Shown here piece by piece: positions 8,670-19,876 of a stretch of 64,000 bases of DNA. The notes below the pieces were generated by a model, which was given only the letters and a program-made list of their open reading frames with translations, was not told where the DNA came from and did not search any database. The position numbers and the translations under genes are program-made. The stretch's first letter is position 1. Every line of letters begins with the position of its first letter. Source of the stretch: Paenibacillus sp. D2_2 (lineage in GTDB: Bacteria; Bacillota; Bacilli; Paenibacillales; Paenibacillaceae); assembly GCF_031199965.1 (NCBI RefSeq), contig NZ_CP133605.1, positions 3,876,501-3,940,500 on the forward strand, written 5' to 3'.

Positions 8670-9269
8670 TTACCGATCATTTAAGCCCTTACCATCGAGA
8701 ATTTGCGGTACACATTTTTCAACTCTGGACTCCCGGGTTTTAGATTGTTTTGGTGCAGAGAAGAACATCAAGTACGCTTTTTGCCGTCCCGGAGTCAATG
8801 CCTCGAAGGCCGTTTTTAAGGCAGGATTCTCATCAAGTTTATTTTGAAATTCATCGGCAATGTCATATTCTGTTTCCTTTTTGAATTCGATTTTCAAACC
8901 GGATTTTTCCACTTCTATGGCTGCATGAATGTATTCTTTCAAGATCGATTCCATTTCAATGATTTCTTGAACATTCGTGAATCGAATCTGACGTGCCGCC
9001 TGTACATTTTCCGTTTGTTGAATCAGAATCCCATGGGGATCCTGCAACAAGGCACCTTTATGGAATAGAAGTGCACAATATTCTTTGAATCCATGGATTA
9101 TTACAATGTTTTTGTTATCAAACGTGTAACAAGGATGCATCCATTTGAATTCTTCAGTCAACTCACAGTCAAGAACAATATCTCTCAACTTCTCATAGTG
9201 TTCCTTCCACTTTTTAGATTTACCTATGAATACATCAACCTTGGGATTCGTTTCATTTCTCATTGTCAT
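8670..9269 (-). CDS. YdeI/DUF1801-type protein
   Basis: 199 residues. The first half is the DUF1801 fold (VDVFIGKSKKWKEHYEKLRDIV, WMHPCYTFDNKNIVIIHGFKEYCALLFHKGALL). The second half is the YdeI C-terminal module (ALKTAFEALTPGRQKAYLMFFSAPKQSKTRESRVEKC). Homologues occur across Bacillales; the biochemical role is not known. Single gene. Confidence 0.8.
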   Translation of the reverse strand: MTMRNETNPKVDVFIGKSKKWKEHYEKLRDIVLDCELTEEFKWMHPCYTFDNKNIVIIHGFKEYCALLFHKGALLQDPHGILIQQTENVQAARQIRFTNVQEIIEMESILKEYIHAAIEVEKSGLKIEFKKETEYDIADEFQNKLDENPALKTAFEALTPGRQKAYLMFFSAPKQSKTRESRVEKCVPQILDGKGLNDR

Positions 9270-9337
9270 GTTAGCTAGCTGCCCCCTAATTTCCTCCTGA
9301 AACTTCTTAAATTATTTTACCTTAAGAAATAAGTTTT

Positions 9338-9811
9338 TTAAATTTGATTTAAATAGTACTGTATTCCAGCCCGATCGATATCTGAGAACTGTAGAGGATG
9401 ATTCTCCATAAGATCTTGTAACTCACTGGTTGTGATCCATCTAATGTCTGTTGTCTCGTCTCCTGATTCCAATAATTCACCCTTGGCTTTGCATCTAAAA
9501 TAGTATCCCACAGAATCTACAGGTCCTTTAACAGTTTGATATGCGGCAAAAGGTTTCATACATTCTACTTCAAATGAATGACCAGTAGTAACGGTTCTAA
9601 GTTCTTCCCCTTCGATTTCATACACCTCTAACCCAGTCTCTTCTTTGACTTCTCTTCTCAGAGCCTGTACTAATGATTCAAAAGGTTCAATACGCCCTCC
9701 GGGAAGTTCAATGCTTACGGGTTCATTTGGCTTCACTCTATTTTGAATGACAATTTCAATATTTCCATCAACATATCTTTCAATGATTGCCCTTGAATTG
9801 ACATAGAACAT
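9338..9811 (-). CDS. Nudix hydrolase
   Basis: The Nudix box is present: GGRIEPFESLVQALRREVKEETGLEV, with the REVKEETG metal-binding core. It hydrolyses nucleoside diphosphates linked to another group; the substrate is undetermined, though spacing resembles ADP-sugar pyrophosphatases. I chose ATG 9811 (MFYVNSRAII), preceded by GAAGAGGAG nine bases upstream; the ATG at 9835 has AGGAG only four bases before it. 157 residues from the chosen start. Confidence 0.8.
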   Translation of the reverse strand: MFYVNSRAIIERYVDGNIEIVIQNRVKPNEPVSIELPGGRIEPFESLVQALRREVKEETGLEVYEIEGEELRTVTTGHSFEVECMKPFAAYQTVKGPVDSVGYYFRCKAKGELLESGDETTDIRWITTSELQDLMENHPLQFSDIDRAGIQYYLNQI

Positions 9812-9863
9812 GAGTATCAACTCCTCTTCATTCATCTCCTAAAATCTTATCAAAGATATTTGA

Positions 9864-10073
9864 TTATGTATTCCAATAATTATTTCTATCCTTATAATAG
9901 TCTTCTTCCGCTTTTGACCTAGAACCAAATGCCAGTATACCTAAGGTTGGTATAATTGAGAACGTAATGACATAAATCAGATTTTCTGCTTTAAAGCCAA
10001 AAATCACTCCATAGCCTCCGAAACAGATCAAAAAGGCTATGATGATAGCTATTACTTTTGCTTTCCAAGACAT
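9864..10073 (-). CDS. Small two-helix membrane protein (69 aa)
   Basis: From ATG 10073 with AGAGGGG eight bases upstream: MSWKAKVIAIIIAFLICFGG, a second hydrophobic stretch (NLIYVITFSIIPTLGILAFG), and a charged tail (SRSKAEEDYYKDRNNYW). No family recognised. It lies 26 bases downstream of the APH stop, so the two are probably cotranscribed. Confidence 0.65.
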   Translation of the reverse strand: MSWKAKVIAIIIAFLICFGGYGVIFGFKAENLIYVITFSIIPTLGILAFGSRSKAEEDYYKDRNNYWNT

Positions 10074-10098
10074 AGTTATCCCCTCTAATCTGATATTG

Positions 10099-10928
10099 TT
10101 AACACCAGTCATCAAAATGTTCTTTAAGAAATTTGACCTCGTTCATGTAATGAGCTAGATGGCCTTCTTCAACAAGCCTTATAAATGCAAGGTCACCGGA
10201 TGCTGCACGTTCAGATAGTGTAGTACACATAAATTTAATACGGGAAATAACCCATTTCTTCAGATCAATCGGCGCGTCTATCCCGTAGGTATGAAAAAAT
10301 AATTCAATGCGTCTTCTTCGTACAGGTGCATGATTCACTCTGTTATACTGCACGACGGCTTGGTTCTCTTCACTTGGTGAGAATGATGACAGCGGAATAG
10401 AAGTATACAACATGTATGCGATATCCCATATTCGCGGCCCTGGTCCTGCCTTATCAAAATCAATGAGGCCAACAGGTAGATTGTCCTTAAACACAATGTT
10501 ATACAATGCAGCATCGTTATGGCAGACAACTTCATGTAAAGAAATATCAGGATACTCATTCGTGGAATGTACAGATGGAATAAATCCTGTAGCTGCATCG
10601 TGATAACTTCTTAAGAGTTTGGCAAGCTCAGCTAACGTCTCATCTGACCACATATACTTTTCGATGTCAGGATAATCATTCCCTGGTACAACACCTTCAA
10701 GGTAGGAGAGATCTCTCGCCCTTCCTCATCTATTCCGATATATCTAGGTGAGTTGGGGTATCCGACCTGTTCTAGGTGCGTTAGCAATTCATGTACATAT
10801 GGATTAGGTGCAGCAGTACGGCGGACTGTCCCGCCTACTTTTACGACCTTATTAATATTTCCTCCAGTTAGTACTTCCTCATGTTCTGGCAAATTCATTC
10901 CCCTTCTCAATTCATCGTTATCTCTCAA
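10099..10928 (-). pseudogene. APH-family phosphotransferase, frameshifted
   Basis: Two frames form one aminoglycoside-phosphotransferase-fold protein of about 275 residues. The N-terminal part (10928 to ~10720) holds GGNINKVVKVGGTVRR, the ATP-binding beta hairpin. The C-terminal part holds the catalytic loop VCHNDAALYNIVF and the DFD metal motif (GLIDFDKAGPGPRIWDIAY). One base is missing near 10713, where EEGREI should continue SYLEGVVPGNDYPDIEKY. The start overlaps the upstream Nudix gene by 11 bases, suggesting translational coupling. Substrate unknown; resistance cannot be inferred. Confidence 0.75.
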
Positions 10929-11391
10929 AATGTGCTCTTTCTACCTGGCTTGAGCTAAATATATATTCTGGATAATTGTTCGCTATTGGCGGAAGCTTAT
11001 ACTCTGAGAAATAATGTAGTTCCTTCATCTCTTCGTTATCTGGTATCAATTGCCCACCTGTAATCATACATTCAAAAACAATCGTTATATATTCTACTTG
11101 ATGTCCATTACTATAAATAAAGCGGTGTTCTTCCCCACCATAAACCCCTATGATCCGCCTCGGTTCAACAACAAGCCCTGTCTCTTCTTCCACTTCTCTG
11201 GCCATGGCTTGAGCTGGAGTCTCCCCAAGTTCAATCGCACCTGCGATGAGTCCCCAATTCTCCTCATTGTGTTTTCTGCCGAATAGTATCTCCCCACGTT
11301 CATTTCTAATAATTCCAGCCACAGCAGGCATAAATATAAGTTGATTGCCTATGTTTTCTCTTAATTTTTGATAGTAGTCTGACATACCCAT
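10918..11391 (-). CDS. Nudix hydrolase
   Basis: 157 residues with Nudix box GAIELGETPAQAMAREVEEETGLVV. The preceding MPAVAGIIRNERGEILFGRKHNEENWGL is the usual first strand pair. Ribosome site GGAGGTG nine bases before the ATG. Its 3' end overlaps the APH start by 11 bases, so the two are an operon. Substrate unknown. Confidence 0.85.
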   Translation of the reverse strand: MGMSDYYQKLRENIGNQLIFMPAVAGIIRNERGEILFGRKHNEENWGLIAGAIELGETPAQAMAREVEEETGLVVEPRRIIGVYGGEEHRFIYSNGHQVEYITIVFECMITGGQLIPDNEEMKELHYFSEYKLPPIANNYPEYIFSSSQVERAHFER

Positions 11392-11412
11392 AAGTAAACA
11401 CCTCCATGCTCC

Positions 11413-11646
11413 TTATTTATAATCCTTCTCATTTCCGCGCTTAAAATTCCCTGTCAGTTTAGCCATTACTAATTGAGTTTCCAGATGATTCTTACCTTCT
11501 ATCGATTTGATAAACTTCTCACTCGCCTTACCAGTGAGTATCGTAACTTGCTTCCCCTTCCAGTAAATAAACACTTTATTATCTTTAGTCTTCTTAAAGG
11601 TGAAGACTTCTTCACTAAGTTTATTTCGTTGATCAATGTTATTCAT
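11413..11646 (-). CDS. Conserved hypothetical protein (77 aa)
   Basis: Small soluble protein: EEVFTFKKTKDNKVFIYWKGKQVTIL... ending KLTGNFKRGNE. I recall similar short proteins in other Bacillales but no function. It ends 21 bases before the downstream Nudix start and may head that operon. Ribosome site weak. Confidence 0.65.
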   Translation of the reverse strand: MNNIDQRNKLSEEVFTFKKTKDNKVFIYWKGKQVTILTGKASEKFIKSIEGKNHLETQLVMAKLTGNFKRGNEKDYK

Positions 11647-11677
11647 ATTTTCATTCCAATCGGATGGATTTAGATAT

Positions 11678-12466
11678 CTAGTTCACCGCTATCATCTGAA
11701 CGACCGTTCGGTCATCCCCCTTCAGCTTGACTTTACCAGCCAATAGTTGTGAGGATCCATCCCCGTCAAGAAATATGGCCTCAATTAAATTTCCTACGGC
11801 AATGTTCCTCTTAATAGCGGTTCGAAACTCCTCTGCATTACATTTGGTAGAAGACACAATCAGGTATACTTTTCCATCATTATCATAGGCCATTCCACTG
11901 CGAAGACGCTCATCATCGGGAAAGGGCATTGCTTCTTCTATGGCGGCTAATCTATACCAGTTGCTTTCGTCTCTTAAATTCATACTGATCCCGCCTTGTG
12001 CCCAATACTTTGTAGTGTCTGTTATATGAAGATCATCAACGCTTGAAGCTCGTTGCACATCAATCATTCTTGTGACCCGATCATATACCATCGTTCCTCG
12101 AGCGTATTTGGCGTTAAACCAACCTGATCCATATTCTTGAGGAGTTCCGTTTGCAGGCATTCCATCCATAGCAGCTATGCTTAACAACTGATTCTCCCAA
12201 AAGAATCCGCCATTTATTCCAATAGTTTTCGACCTCACGACATTGTCGTTAATACTCTTTAGCGAAATACTACTCGGATCCGTCTTCAGCACATGTAGAA
12301 CAACTCCGTTGTTAGCTTTTATTTGAAAGTAATTAACTCCTTTGGGAATACCGTCTTTACTAAAAATCCATCCAAATAGGATCCCACAAATGAGAATGAA
12401 AACACATATAATAATTGGATAATAACTTCTTATAGCGGCGAATTTTTCTTTTGCTGTTCCCTTCAT
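11678..12466 (-). CDS. Membrane-anchored phosphodiester glycosidase (NAGPA) domain protein
   Basis: 262 residues. One N-terminal transmembrane helix (SYYPIIICVFILICGILFG) anchors an extracytoplasmic NAGPA/DUF2233 domain, marked by IGINGGFFWENQLLSIAAMDG, MAYDNDGKVYLIVSS, and EAIFLDGDGSSQLLAG. Family members cleave phosphodiester-linked sugars, and bacterial ones are linked to wall polymers or spore processes; the substrate here is unknown. Ribosome site AAGGGGACG before the ATG. Repeat copy 2 lies upstream. Confidence 0.8.
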   Translation of the reverse strand: MKGTAKEKFAAIRSYYPIIICVFILICGILFGWIFSKDGIPKGVNYFQIKANNGVVLHVLKTDPSSISLKSINDNVVRSKTIGINGGFFWENQLLSIAAMDGMPANGTPQEYGSGWFNAKYARGTMVYDRVTRMIDVQRASSVDDLHITDTTKYWAQGGISMNLRDESNWYRLAAIEEAMPFPDDERLRSGMAYDNDGKVYLIVSSTKCNAEEFRTAIKRNIAVGNLIEAIFLDGDGSSQLLAGKVKLKGDDRTVVQMIAVN

Positions 12467-12507
12467 CCGTTCGTCCCCTTATGCGTTAATCGCTATGGTA
12501 TCTATTC

Positions 12508-12620
12508 CGTAAATACACAAAACGACCCAACCTAGGTAGTTCATCTCGTAGGCAGGGTCGTTTGTTGGCGGAGCTTCTTCCACAATTATATATCTGTCAA
12601 TTGAGGGGCGATAGTCCTTT
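12508..12620 (+). repeat. Palindromic repeat, copy 2
   Basis: Core AACGACCCAACCTAGGTAG...CTCGTAGGCAGGGTCGTTT (12521-12563), left flank AAATACACA, tail GTTGGCGGAGCTTCTTCCAC... AATTATATATCTGTCAATTG then GGGGCGATAGTCC. Lies between two minus-strand genes. Confidence 0.85.
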
Positions 12621-12693
12621 CGTGACGTCTTTTCAGCTTAATGGGACAGAGGATAAACCTCCATAAATATAAATCTCCCTCCCTTTAATGCCT

Positions 12694-13458
12694 TTATAAG
12701 GTAACCTCGTTATGTTCTTCGTGCATCTGAACTATTTCGATATGATTAAATCTGTCCTTAAGCTTCTGAGCAAGTGACATAACTCCGAATATCTCCGTAA
12801 ATGTATGGCTCCCAACAATTAGATTCAATTTGATGAAATTAGCATACTGAATGGTATAAAGTGTTTTTTCTCCAGTAATATAAACATCACAGTTGCTATT
12901 TATAGCATCTCTTAATTGATTCGTTCCATTCCCTGCGCCTGTTACCATACCGATTCTTCTAATTTCTTTGTTGTTATTTTTCTGAAAATAGACTTTTTCA
13001 CCCAATAACTCCGTCATTGTGTCTACAAGATACTCTAATGTCGTTGGCTTATCTAACTCCCCAATCCCAATTGAACTGTACCCTTCAATATGTCGGGATT
13101 GTTGAAGAATTTTACCGACTCCAAGAAGTTTAAATAACGAATTGCATGTTCCAAATTCAACATAATCCAGTGGTAAATGAATATAAAAATGGGCGATATG
13201 ACGCTTCTCCAACAATTCTATGCACTTTTCCTTCATTCCATAAACAAAATCCCATGCATCATGATGTGTAACTAACAAATCTACGCCTATCTCGGCTGCC
13301 TGTAATATGACCTCAGGAGTAATATTCGTTGCATAACCTATTTTGTTGTAGTTATTCAACGTAAAATTACTGAATCCGTACTCTTCATCCTCTTTAAATT
13401 CTATTAGAAGATGGCCAAATATCTCATGAATATATGATTTGAATTGTTCAGTATTCAT
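12694..13458 (-). CDS. NIF3-like dinuclear metal-binding protein
   Basis: 254 residues. The metal-binding motif LLVTHHDAWDF lies near residue 61. The last metal ligands are LIVGSHTFTEIFG...LAQKL. The family (NIF3/YbgI/YqfO) is built on a dinuclear metal site; some members act as GTP cyclohydrolase 1 type 2-like enzymes, but most have no proven role. Strong ribosome site AAAGGGGGGATCC. Monocistronic. Confidence 0.8.
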   Translation of the reverse strand: MNTEQFKSYIHEIFGHLLIEFKEDEEYGFSNFTLNNYNKIGYATNITPEVILQAAEIGVDLLVTHHDAWDFVYGMKEKCIELLEKRHIAHFYIHLPLDYVEFGTCNSLFKLLGVGKILQQSRHIEGYSSIGIGELDKPTTLEYLVDTMTELLGEKVYFQKNNNKEIRRIGMVTGAGNGTNQLRDAINSNCDVYITGEKTLYTIQYANFIKLNLIVGSHTFTEIFGVMSLAQKLKDRFNHIEIVQMHEEHNEVTL

Positions 13459-13612
13459 TTGGATCCCCCCTTTTTAGATTTGTGAAAAGTCTAAATCAAC
13501 TATCCCCCACAGATTTCCTACAGGGCATCGTTTTATGCACAAAAGAATAATATTTAACGATAGCAGAATCTAACGTGGACCAACAAACTGTTCAAAGGAG
13601 GAAAGTCATAAG

Positions 13613-14692
13613 ATGCTGAGGATGGTTTACATGATGTCCAATCGGGAAGCGATGAATGAAGTAATTGCTTTTTATCGGGATATGAATGGTATGCTTACCT
13701 TTATGGGTTCCTACCCGACATATGGAAAAGGCACTGGGACAAGGAAAGTTTCAAATGTCACTGCGAATGACGGTATCGATCCCCTTATATCACAAGGCTC
13801 CTTAACTTTGTCCCAGGATTCCCGTTACTTATTTGCAGTTAATGCGGGAAGCAATAGTATTAGTAGTTTCATTGTTACCGACAACGGAGGACTTGTACTC
13901 GCCGATGTGAAGCCATCGGAAGGTGTTCAACCAAACAGTGTAGATGTATTCGCTGACCTTCTCTATGTTTCAAATGTAGGTAATGCCGCCAATCCATTTG
14001 CATCCAATATCTGTGGATTTCGCATAGGAGATAACGGACGTCTTACTCATATTCCGGGAGCCATCCATCATCTAAGTACCATGAATGCTCAACCAGCGCA
14101 AGTATTATTCACTCCAGATGGCAGTAAAATCGTTGTATCAGAGCTTACTACAGACCGTCTCAGCGTATACCATGTTAATGATTACGGAACTGCTACAGGA
14201 CCAATCATTAACGCTTCTATGGGTACAAGGCCGTTAGGCGCTTATTTCCTATCTTCAGGAATCCTGTTAGTAACAGAGGTAGCTTCTAGCGCATTGTCAT
14301 CCTATGCAATGAGAGACAACGGAATATTAGATGTTATCAGTGGTTCTGTTCCGAACGGTCAGAAGACAGCATGCTGGATTACAGTTACGAGGGATGAACG
14401 TTTTGCATATACCTCTAATACCTTAAGTGGTACAATATCTACCTACCGAATAGATGACAACGGAAAGCTAACGGTTCTCGGTCATACAACCAGTACACCA
14501 GTTGGCACACCTACAGGGATACCCATCGATGCAAGAGTCAGCAAAGATGGACGCAATTATTACGTCCTCAATGGTAATCAAGGCACAATCTCCGTATTTA
14601 ATATCCATGATGATGGTAGTTTAGTCAGTTTGCAAGTAGCTGCCTCGACACACTACCCGTATTTTGGCTCGCAAGGTTTAGCTGTGCTTTGA
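13613..14692 (+). CDS. Lactonase-family seven-bladed propeller protein
   Basis: 359 residues of repeated beta-propeller blades, each ending in patterns such as SRYLFAVNAGSNSISSF, DNGGL, DDNGKLTVLG, and ENIHDDGSLVSLQ. This resembles the 6-phosphogluconolactonase-type lactonase family (PF10282). No signal peptide, so cytosolic. Gene start ATG 13613 with AAGGAGG; MVYMM offers a later ATG. The exact substrate is unknown. Confidence 0.8.
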   Translation: MLRMVYMMSNREAMNEVIAFYRDMNGMLTFMGSYPTYGKGTGTRKVSNVTANDGIDPLISQGSLTLSQDSRYLFAVNAGSNSISSFIVTDNGGLVLADVKPSEGVQPNSVDVFADLLYVSNVGNAANPFASNICGFRIGDNGRLTHIPGAIHHLSTMNAQPAQVLFTPDGSKIVVSELTTDRLSVYHVNDYGTATGPIINASMGTRPLGAYFLSSGILLVTEVASSALSSYAMRDNGILDVISGSVPNGQKTACWITVTRDERFAYTSNTLSGTISTYRIDDNGKLTVLGHTTSTPVGTPTGIPIDARVSKDGRNYYVLNGNQGTISVFNIHDDGSLVSLQVAASTHYPYFGSQGLAVL

Positions 14693-14702
14693 TTAATTCA
14701 CA

Positions 14703-14745
14703 AATGACCCAACCTTAGATAGCTTATCTTAGGTGGGTCATTTAT
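14703..14745 (+). repeat. Palindromic repeat, copy 3 (bidirectional terminator)
   Basis: Core AATGACCCAACCTTAGAT-AGCTT-ATCTTAGGTGGGTCATT, then TATTGTTAG, which is already the end of the minus-strand gene at 14748. It separates convergent genes and fits a shared terminator. The tail is lost or overwritten by coding sequence. Confidence 0.8.
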
Positions 14746-14747
14746 TG

Positions 14748-14939
14748 TTAGTGCTCCTGTTTTCTTTTAAAGTGATTTCTTAAATTTAAGATCCCGCTAA
14801 TACAAAACAATACTGCGACAAAAATAAAAGCATAACTCATTTTTGAATTACTAAAGTTATTAAGTAGCGATGAAACAATAAAACAAATTGCAGCCAAAAA
14901 GTTCAAAACCGCTATTAACATATAATTGGTTTTATTCAT
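14748..14939 (-). CDS. Small membrane protein (63 aa)
   Basis: Two hydrophobic helices (MLIAVLNFLAAICFIVSSLL and MSYAFIFVAVLFCISGILNL) and a basic tail (RNHFKRKQEH). Ribosome site TTGGAGATGG. No family recognised. Confidence 0.65.
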   Translation of the reverse strand: MNKTNYMLIAVLNFLAAICFIVSSLLNNFSNSKMSYAFIFVAVLFCISGILNLRNHFKRKQEH

Positions 14940-15032
14940 TTTACCATCTCCAAATATACCTATATTTTCAACTTTATATCAATCTCTTTTTATATACAAG
15001 TACCCAATACTACATTTTAATATCAACAGATA

Positions 15033-15060
15033 ATAAAAAAGGAGTTCAGAATGAACTCCT
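15033..15060 (-). terminator. Terminator of the yesMN-like operon
   Basis: Hairpin AGGAGTTCATTCTGAACTCC followed by TTTTTTATTA in the minus direction. It overlaps the stop of the response regulator at 15059. Confidence 0.85.
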
Positions 15061-15841
15061 AGCAAGATTTATTCTTATATTCAATCGGACACACACCAAC
15101 CCGGTTTTTAAAAAGCCTACTAAAATAATACTGATTCGTGTATCCTACCTTCACCGCTAGCTCGCCAATTTTGATATTATGCATCGAATGATCCAAGATT
15201 TCCTTTGCCTTCGAAATACGAAGCTCAGTTAAATACTCAAGAAAAGAAGCTCCTAGCTCTTGTTTCATTTTTTTACTTAAATACGTATGATTCATATAAA
15301 ATATTGCGGCAACACGGGATACCGTTAATTCTGGATCATGGTAGTGATTATCGATATATTCCGTTACTTTGCTCATGATCACTGTACCCGTTCCTTGATC
15401 TATCTTGCTGTTCGATTCTTCCCGACAATCTTCCATCATATTGTCTGTCGGATAGCATTGACGCAAATGTATATCTATCTTCTGTAATACCCGCTTTAAA
15501 TCGCTTTTAGGAACCGGCTTTAACAAATAGTCATAAGCTTGCAACTGCACAGCTTGCCTCGCATATTCAAACGAATCATATCCGCTAACAATAATAGCAA
15601 TCACTTGTTCATAACGACTCTTCACAAGCCGCAACAGATCAAGTCCATTCATATCTGGCATATTGATATCCACGAATAATAAATGAGGAGAGGTCCTCTC
15701 CATCAAAGCTAGCGTCTCAGCCGCATTTCTCGCTTTGCCGATCACTTCAAAGGGTAATTGACTGTCTTTAATATATTGGGTAAGTCCTTCACGTATCGTC
15801 TTCTCATCATCCACAATAATTACTTTCCACATCTTATTCAA
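15059..15841 (-). CDS. YesN-type response regulator with AraC output
   Basis: 260 residues. The receiver domain has VIIVDDEKTIREGL (acidic pair), the phosphoacceptor Asp in PHLLFVDINMPDMNGLD, and KP in DYLLKPVPKSDL. The output is a two-HTH AraC/XylS domain (TVSRVAAIFYMNHTYLSKKMKQELG and GELAVKVGYTNQYYFSRLFKNRVGVCPIEYK). Shorter than the usual ~500-residue YesN because it lacks the central linker. It overlaps the sensor kinase by 8 bases, so the pair is coupled. By position it may control the divergent NusG-II/reductase genes. Confidence 0.9.
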   Translation of the reverse strand: MNKMWKVIIVDDEKTIREGLTQYIKDSQLPFEVIGKARNAAETLALMERTSPHLLFVDINMPDMNGLDLLRLVKSRYEQVIAIIVSGYDSFEYARQAVQLQAYDYLLKPVPKSDLKRVLQKIDIHLRQCYPTDNMMEDCREESNSKIDQGTGTVIMSKVTEYIDNHYHDPELTVSRVAAIFYMNHTYLSKKMKQELGASFLEYLTELRISKAKEILDHSMHNIKIGELAVKVGYTNQYYFSRLFKNRVGVCPIEYKNKSC

Positions 15842-17459
15842 TCTCCTCTAAAGGTAAAATCAAAGTCATCGTTGTCATACCATGTCTACTATCTACCTGC
15901 AGTCCATAAGGTTCACCATAGGTTAATTTCAATCGATGGTTTACGCTGTATAAACCAAAGCCAATGGTTCCATCCTTCCACCTGCTACTAGACAATGCCT
16001 GCTGAATGACCTTCATCCTCTCTTCTGAGATTGGTAATCCATTATTCTCGACTACAATATGCATATCCCGGTCCTTCTCATAGGTGCGAATGGAGATTTT
16101 GCTTTTCTGATCAATTAATGGCTTAATTCCATGATAAATGGCATTTTCAACAAGAGGTTGCAGTAAGAAGCGAATAACCCTTTTTGAACCCAGATGTTCA
16201 TCATACAATAACTCATATTCTAATATCTCTTCATACCGCACACATTGGATTTGCAGATAACTTTCAACATGATGGAATTCCTGTTCTAAGGTAATAAATT
16301 GATTGCATCCCCCTAAGCCAAGTCGGAAATAAGTACTTAATGACTCGACCAATTCGACGACATCATCCGCTCCATAGGCGTCAGCTTTCCACTGAATTGT
16401 ATCCAAAGTGTTATATAGAAAGTGAGGTTTGATCTGTTCCTGGATGAGACGCAGCTCCATCTCCTTCTTTTCTTGTTCGTAGTGATAGAGCTTCGCTAAC
16501 ATCTGATTAAAACTTCTCCCTAAATCTCCGATCTCATCTTGATAATTCTCGGTGGCACGAATATTTCGATCTCCTGCCTCGACCTTGCCCATAATTTTCT
16601 GCAAAGAGCGGATCGGCTTGACGATCGAGTTACCAAGTAGAATCAATAGTAGGAAGAATACGAATCCGGTCACACCACCGACGAGCAGTGCGGATCGTTG
16701 AGTTTTATCGACCCCTTGCAACAATTGTGAATGAGGAACTTGAAATTTCAATTCCCAATGAGGAACCTGCTCTATCGGTGCTATAAAGGTTGCCATCTTA
16801 TCTGCATTCTGGGCCATCTCGTTATCTTTTCCATGTTGACCCGTCTGCGGAGCATAAAACTCATGATCGAATAATAATTCGCCCTTCCCATCATAGACAT
16901 TAATATCCTTCGCAATTTCTTGCATCGCTTCAATGGACACTGCTGCGGCAATATAAGCAGCATCATCATAGACTTGCGGATTAATCCGATAAAGAATAAC
17001 GACAATATCCGCTTGATTCGCATGGGACTGAATTCGATTGCTCACGACATAAGGAGCATCCGATTCACAAAGCCGCACATAATATTCTCGATCGACGATC
17101 GAAAAGGGCTTATCGTATGAAGACCAGGATTGACCGTACCGATTCACCACTCGAATGGATTCATATTCTTTATTACGCAGAAGAGCCAGCTTCTCAACTT
17201 CTTGTAACAACGCCTCCCGATCCCACTTATGGTCTTCAGCTAATGTTGCTAACATCTCAACCTCCCCAATTCGCTGCTTAAACCAATAGGAAATTTGTTC
17301 ACTGCGTGCACTGACAATCTGTTGCGTCAAACTTTTATTCAAAGGAATAACCGTTCGTTCTAATTCAAAATGAATAGCGCCTAAGATCGCTAGAAATAAA
17401 CATAAGAAACAACCACCCGCATACCAAGCAATCTTTTTTGTATCGATTTCATCCCCCAT
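15834..17459 (-). CDS. YesM-type sensor histidine kinase
   Basis: From ATG 17459: one N-terminal TM helix (IAWYAGGCFLCLFLAILGAI), an extracytoplasmic dCache-like sensor, a second TM helix (SALLVGGVTGFVFFLLLILLG), HAMP, the His_kinase phosphoacceptor region EQIKPHFLYNTLDTIQWKA, and an ATPase domain (LLQPLVENAIYHG; GFGLYSVNHRLKL). The frame is open to 17660, but that part reads poorly and would invade the divergent gene, so I prefer 17459, though no clear ribosome site precedes it. It senses an unknown outside signal and phosphorylates the regulator encoded just downstream. Confidence 0.88.
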   Translation of the reverse strand: MGDEIDTKKIAWYAGGCFLCLFLAILGAIHFELERTVIPLNKSLTQQIVSARSEQISYWFKQRIGEVEMLATLAEDHKWDREALLQEVEKLALLRNKEYESIRVVNRYGQSWSSYDKPFSIVDREYYVRLCESDAPYVVSNRIQSHANQADIVVILYRINPQVYDDAAYIAAAVSIEAMQEIAKDINVYDGKGELLFDHEFYAPQTGQHGKDNEMAQNADKMATFIAPIEQVPHWELKFQVPHSQLLQGVDKTQRSALLVGGVTGFVFFLLLILLGNSIVKPIRSLQKIMGKVEAGDRNIRATENYQDEIGDLGRSFNQMLAKLYHYEQEKKEMELRLIQEQIKPHFLYNTLDTIQWKADAYGADDVVELVESLSTYFRLGLGGCNQFITLEQEFHHVESYLQIQCVRYEEILEYELLYDEHLGSKRVIRFLLQPLVENAIYHGIKPLIDQKSKISIRTYEKDRDMHIVVENNGLPISEERMKVIQQALSSSRWKDGTIGFGLYSVNHRLKLTYGEPYGLQVDSRHGMTTMTLILPLEEIE

Positions 17460-17590
17460 ATTAGAACATGTTCTACACCGACACATATAGACTTGTCTCA
17501 ACAATTGTCCGAAATAGATAAAAAAAGGACGGTTTGTGCAAATACTTTTTATACGATGCTCTATATAATTCTTATTGTACCTTTTTTCAC

Positions 17591-17960
17591 AAGGTAGGTG
17601 AAGCGATATTAAAAAATGGGATATTTTTATTGTGGTATCGATTGTTGTCATTGCGTTCATCGGATTCAGCTTCCATTCGCAGCCTCAGTCCAGTAGCGCC
17701 GCGAGTAGCAAATTTCTTGAAGTCTATGTCGGGATCAGTTGGAGAAGCGAATTGAAATTCCTGATGACAATTATACGCAAACATTCAGCATCGTTACCGA
17801 ACGCGGTATGAACACGGTACGCATTAAGGATGGCGCCGTGTCCATGGTTGAAGCAGACTGCCCAGATCATCTCTGTGAGCATAGCACACCCATACATCGA
17901 TTGAATGATCTCATTGTATGTATGCCCAACCGCGTTATTCTCACGTTGGTAAGTGAATAA
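17591..17960 (+). pseudogene. NusG-domain-II protein, frameshifted
   Basis: One frame gives a TM anchor (DIFIVVSIVVIAFIGFSF), a Gln/Ser linker and KFLEVYVG. The next frame continues DQLEKRIEIPDDNYTQTF... ADCPDHLCEHSTPIHRLNDLIVCMPNRVILTLV. The CPDHLC and VCMPNR motifs are typical of NusG domain II proteins, which sit next to FMN-binding redox proteins in Firmicutes. A base is missing in the GGG run near 17738, and a second shift (TATT before AAAAAA at about 17600) hides the start, probably GTG AAG CGA. It ends 37 bases before the reductase. Confidence 0.65.
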
Positions 17961-17970
17961 TTTCACTTAA

Positions 17971-19782
<1,812 letters not shown>

Positions 19783-19814
19783 TTAAAGCTTAACTTCCAG
19801 TTTGTTAAAATAAT

Positions 19815-19876
19815 TGGCTGCTCCGATCGCACAACCTCTACAGGTTCGTTACGATTTGGAAGCAGCCGTTTTTTTA
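19815..19876 (+). terminator. Terminator of reductase gene
   Basis: Stem GGCTGCTCCGATCG / CGATTTGGAAGCAGCC with a TTTTTTT run. It also borders the convergent DinB gene. Confidence 0.75.

Noticed and set aside
17460-17660. N-terminal extension of the YesM-like kinase to 17660
   Set aside because: The extra 67 residues read unlike a signal or sensor segment and would overlap the divergent NusG-II gene; the TM anchor begins right after 17459.
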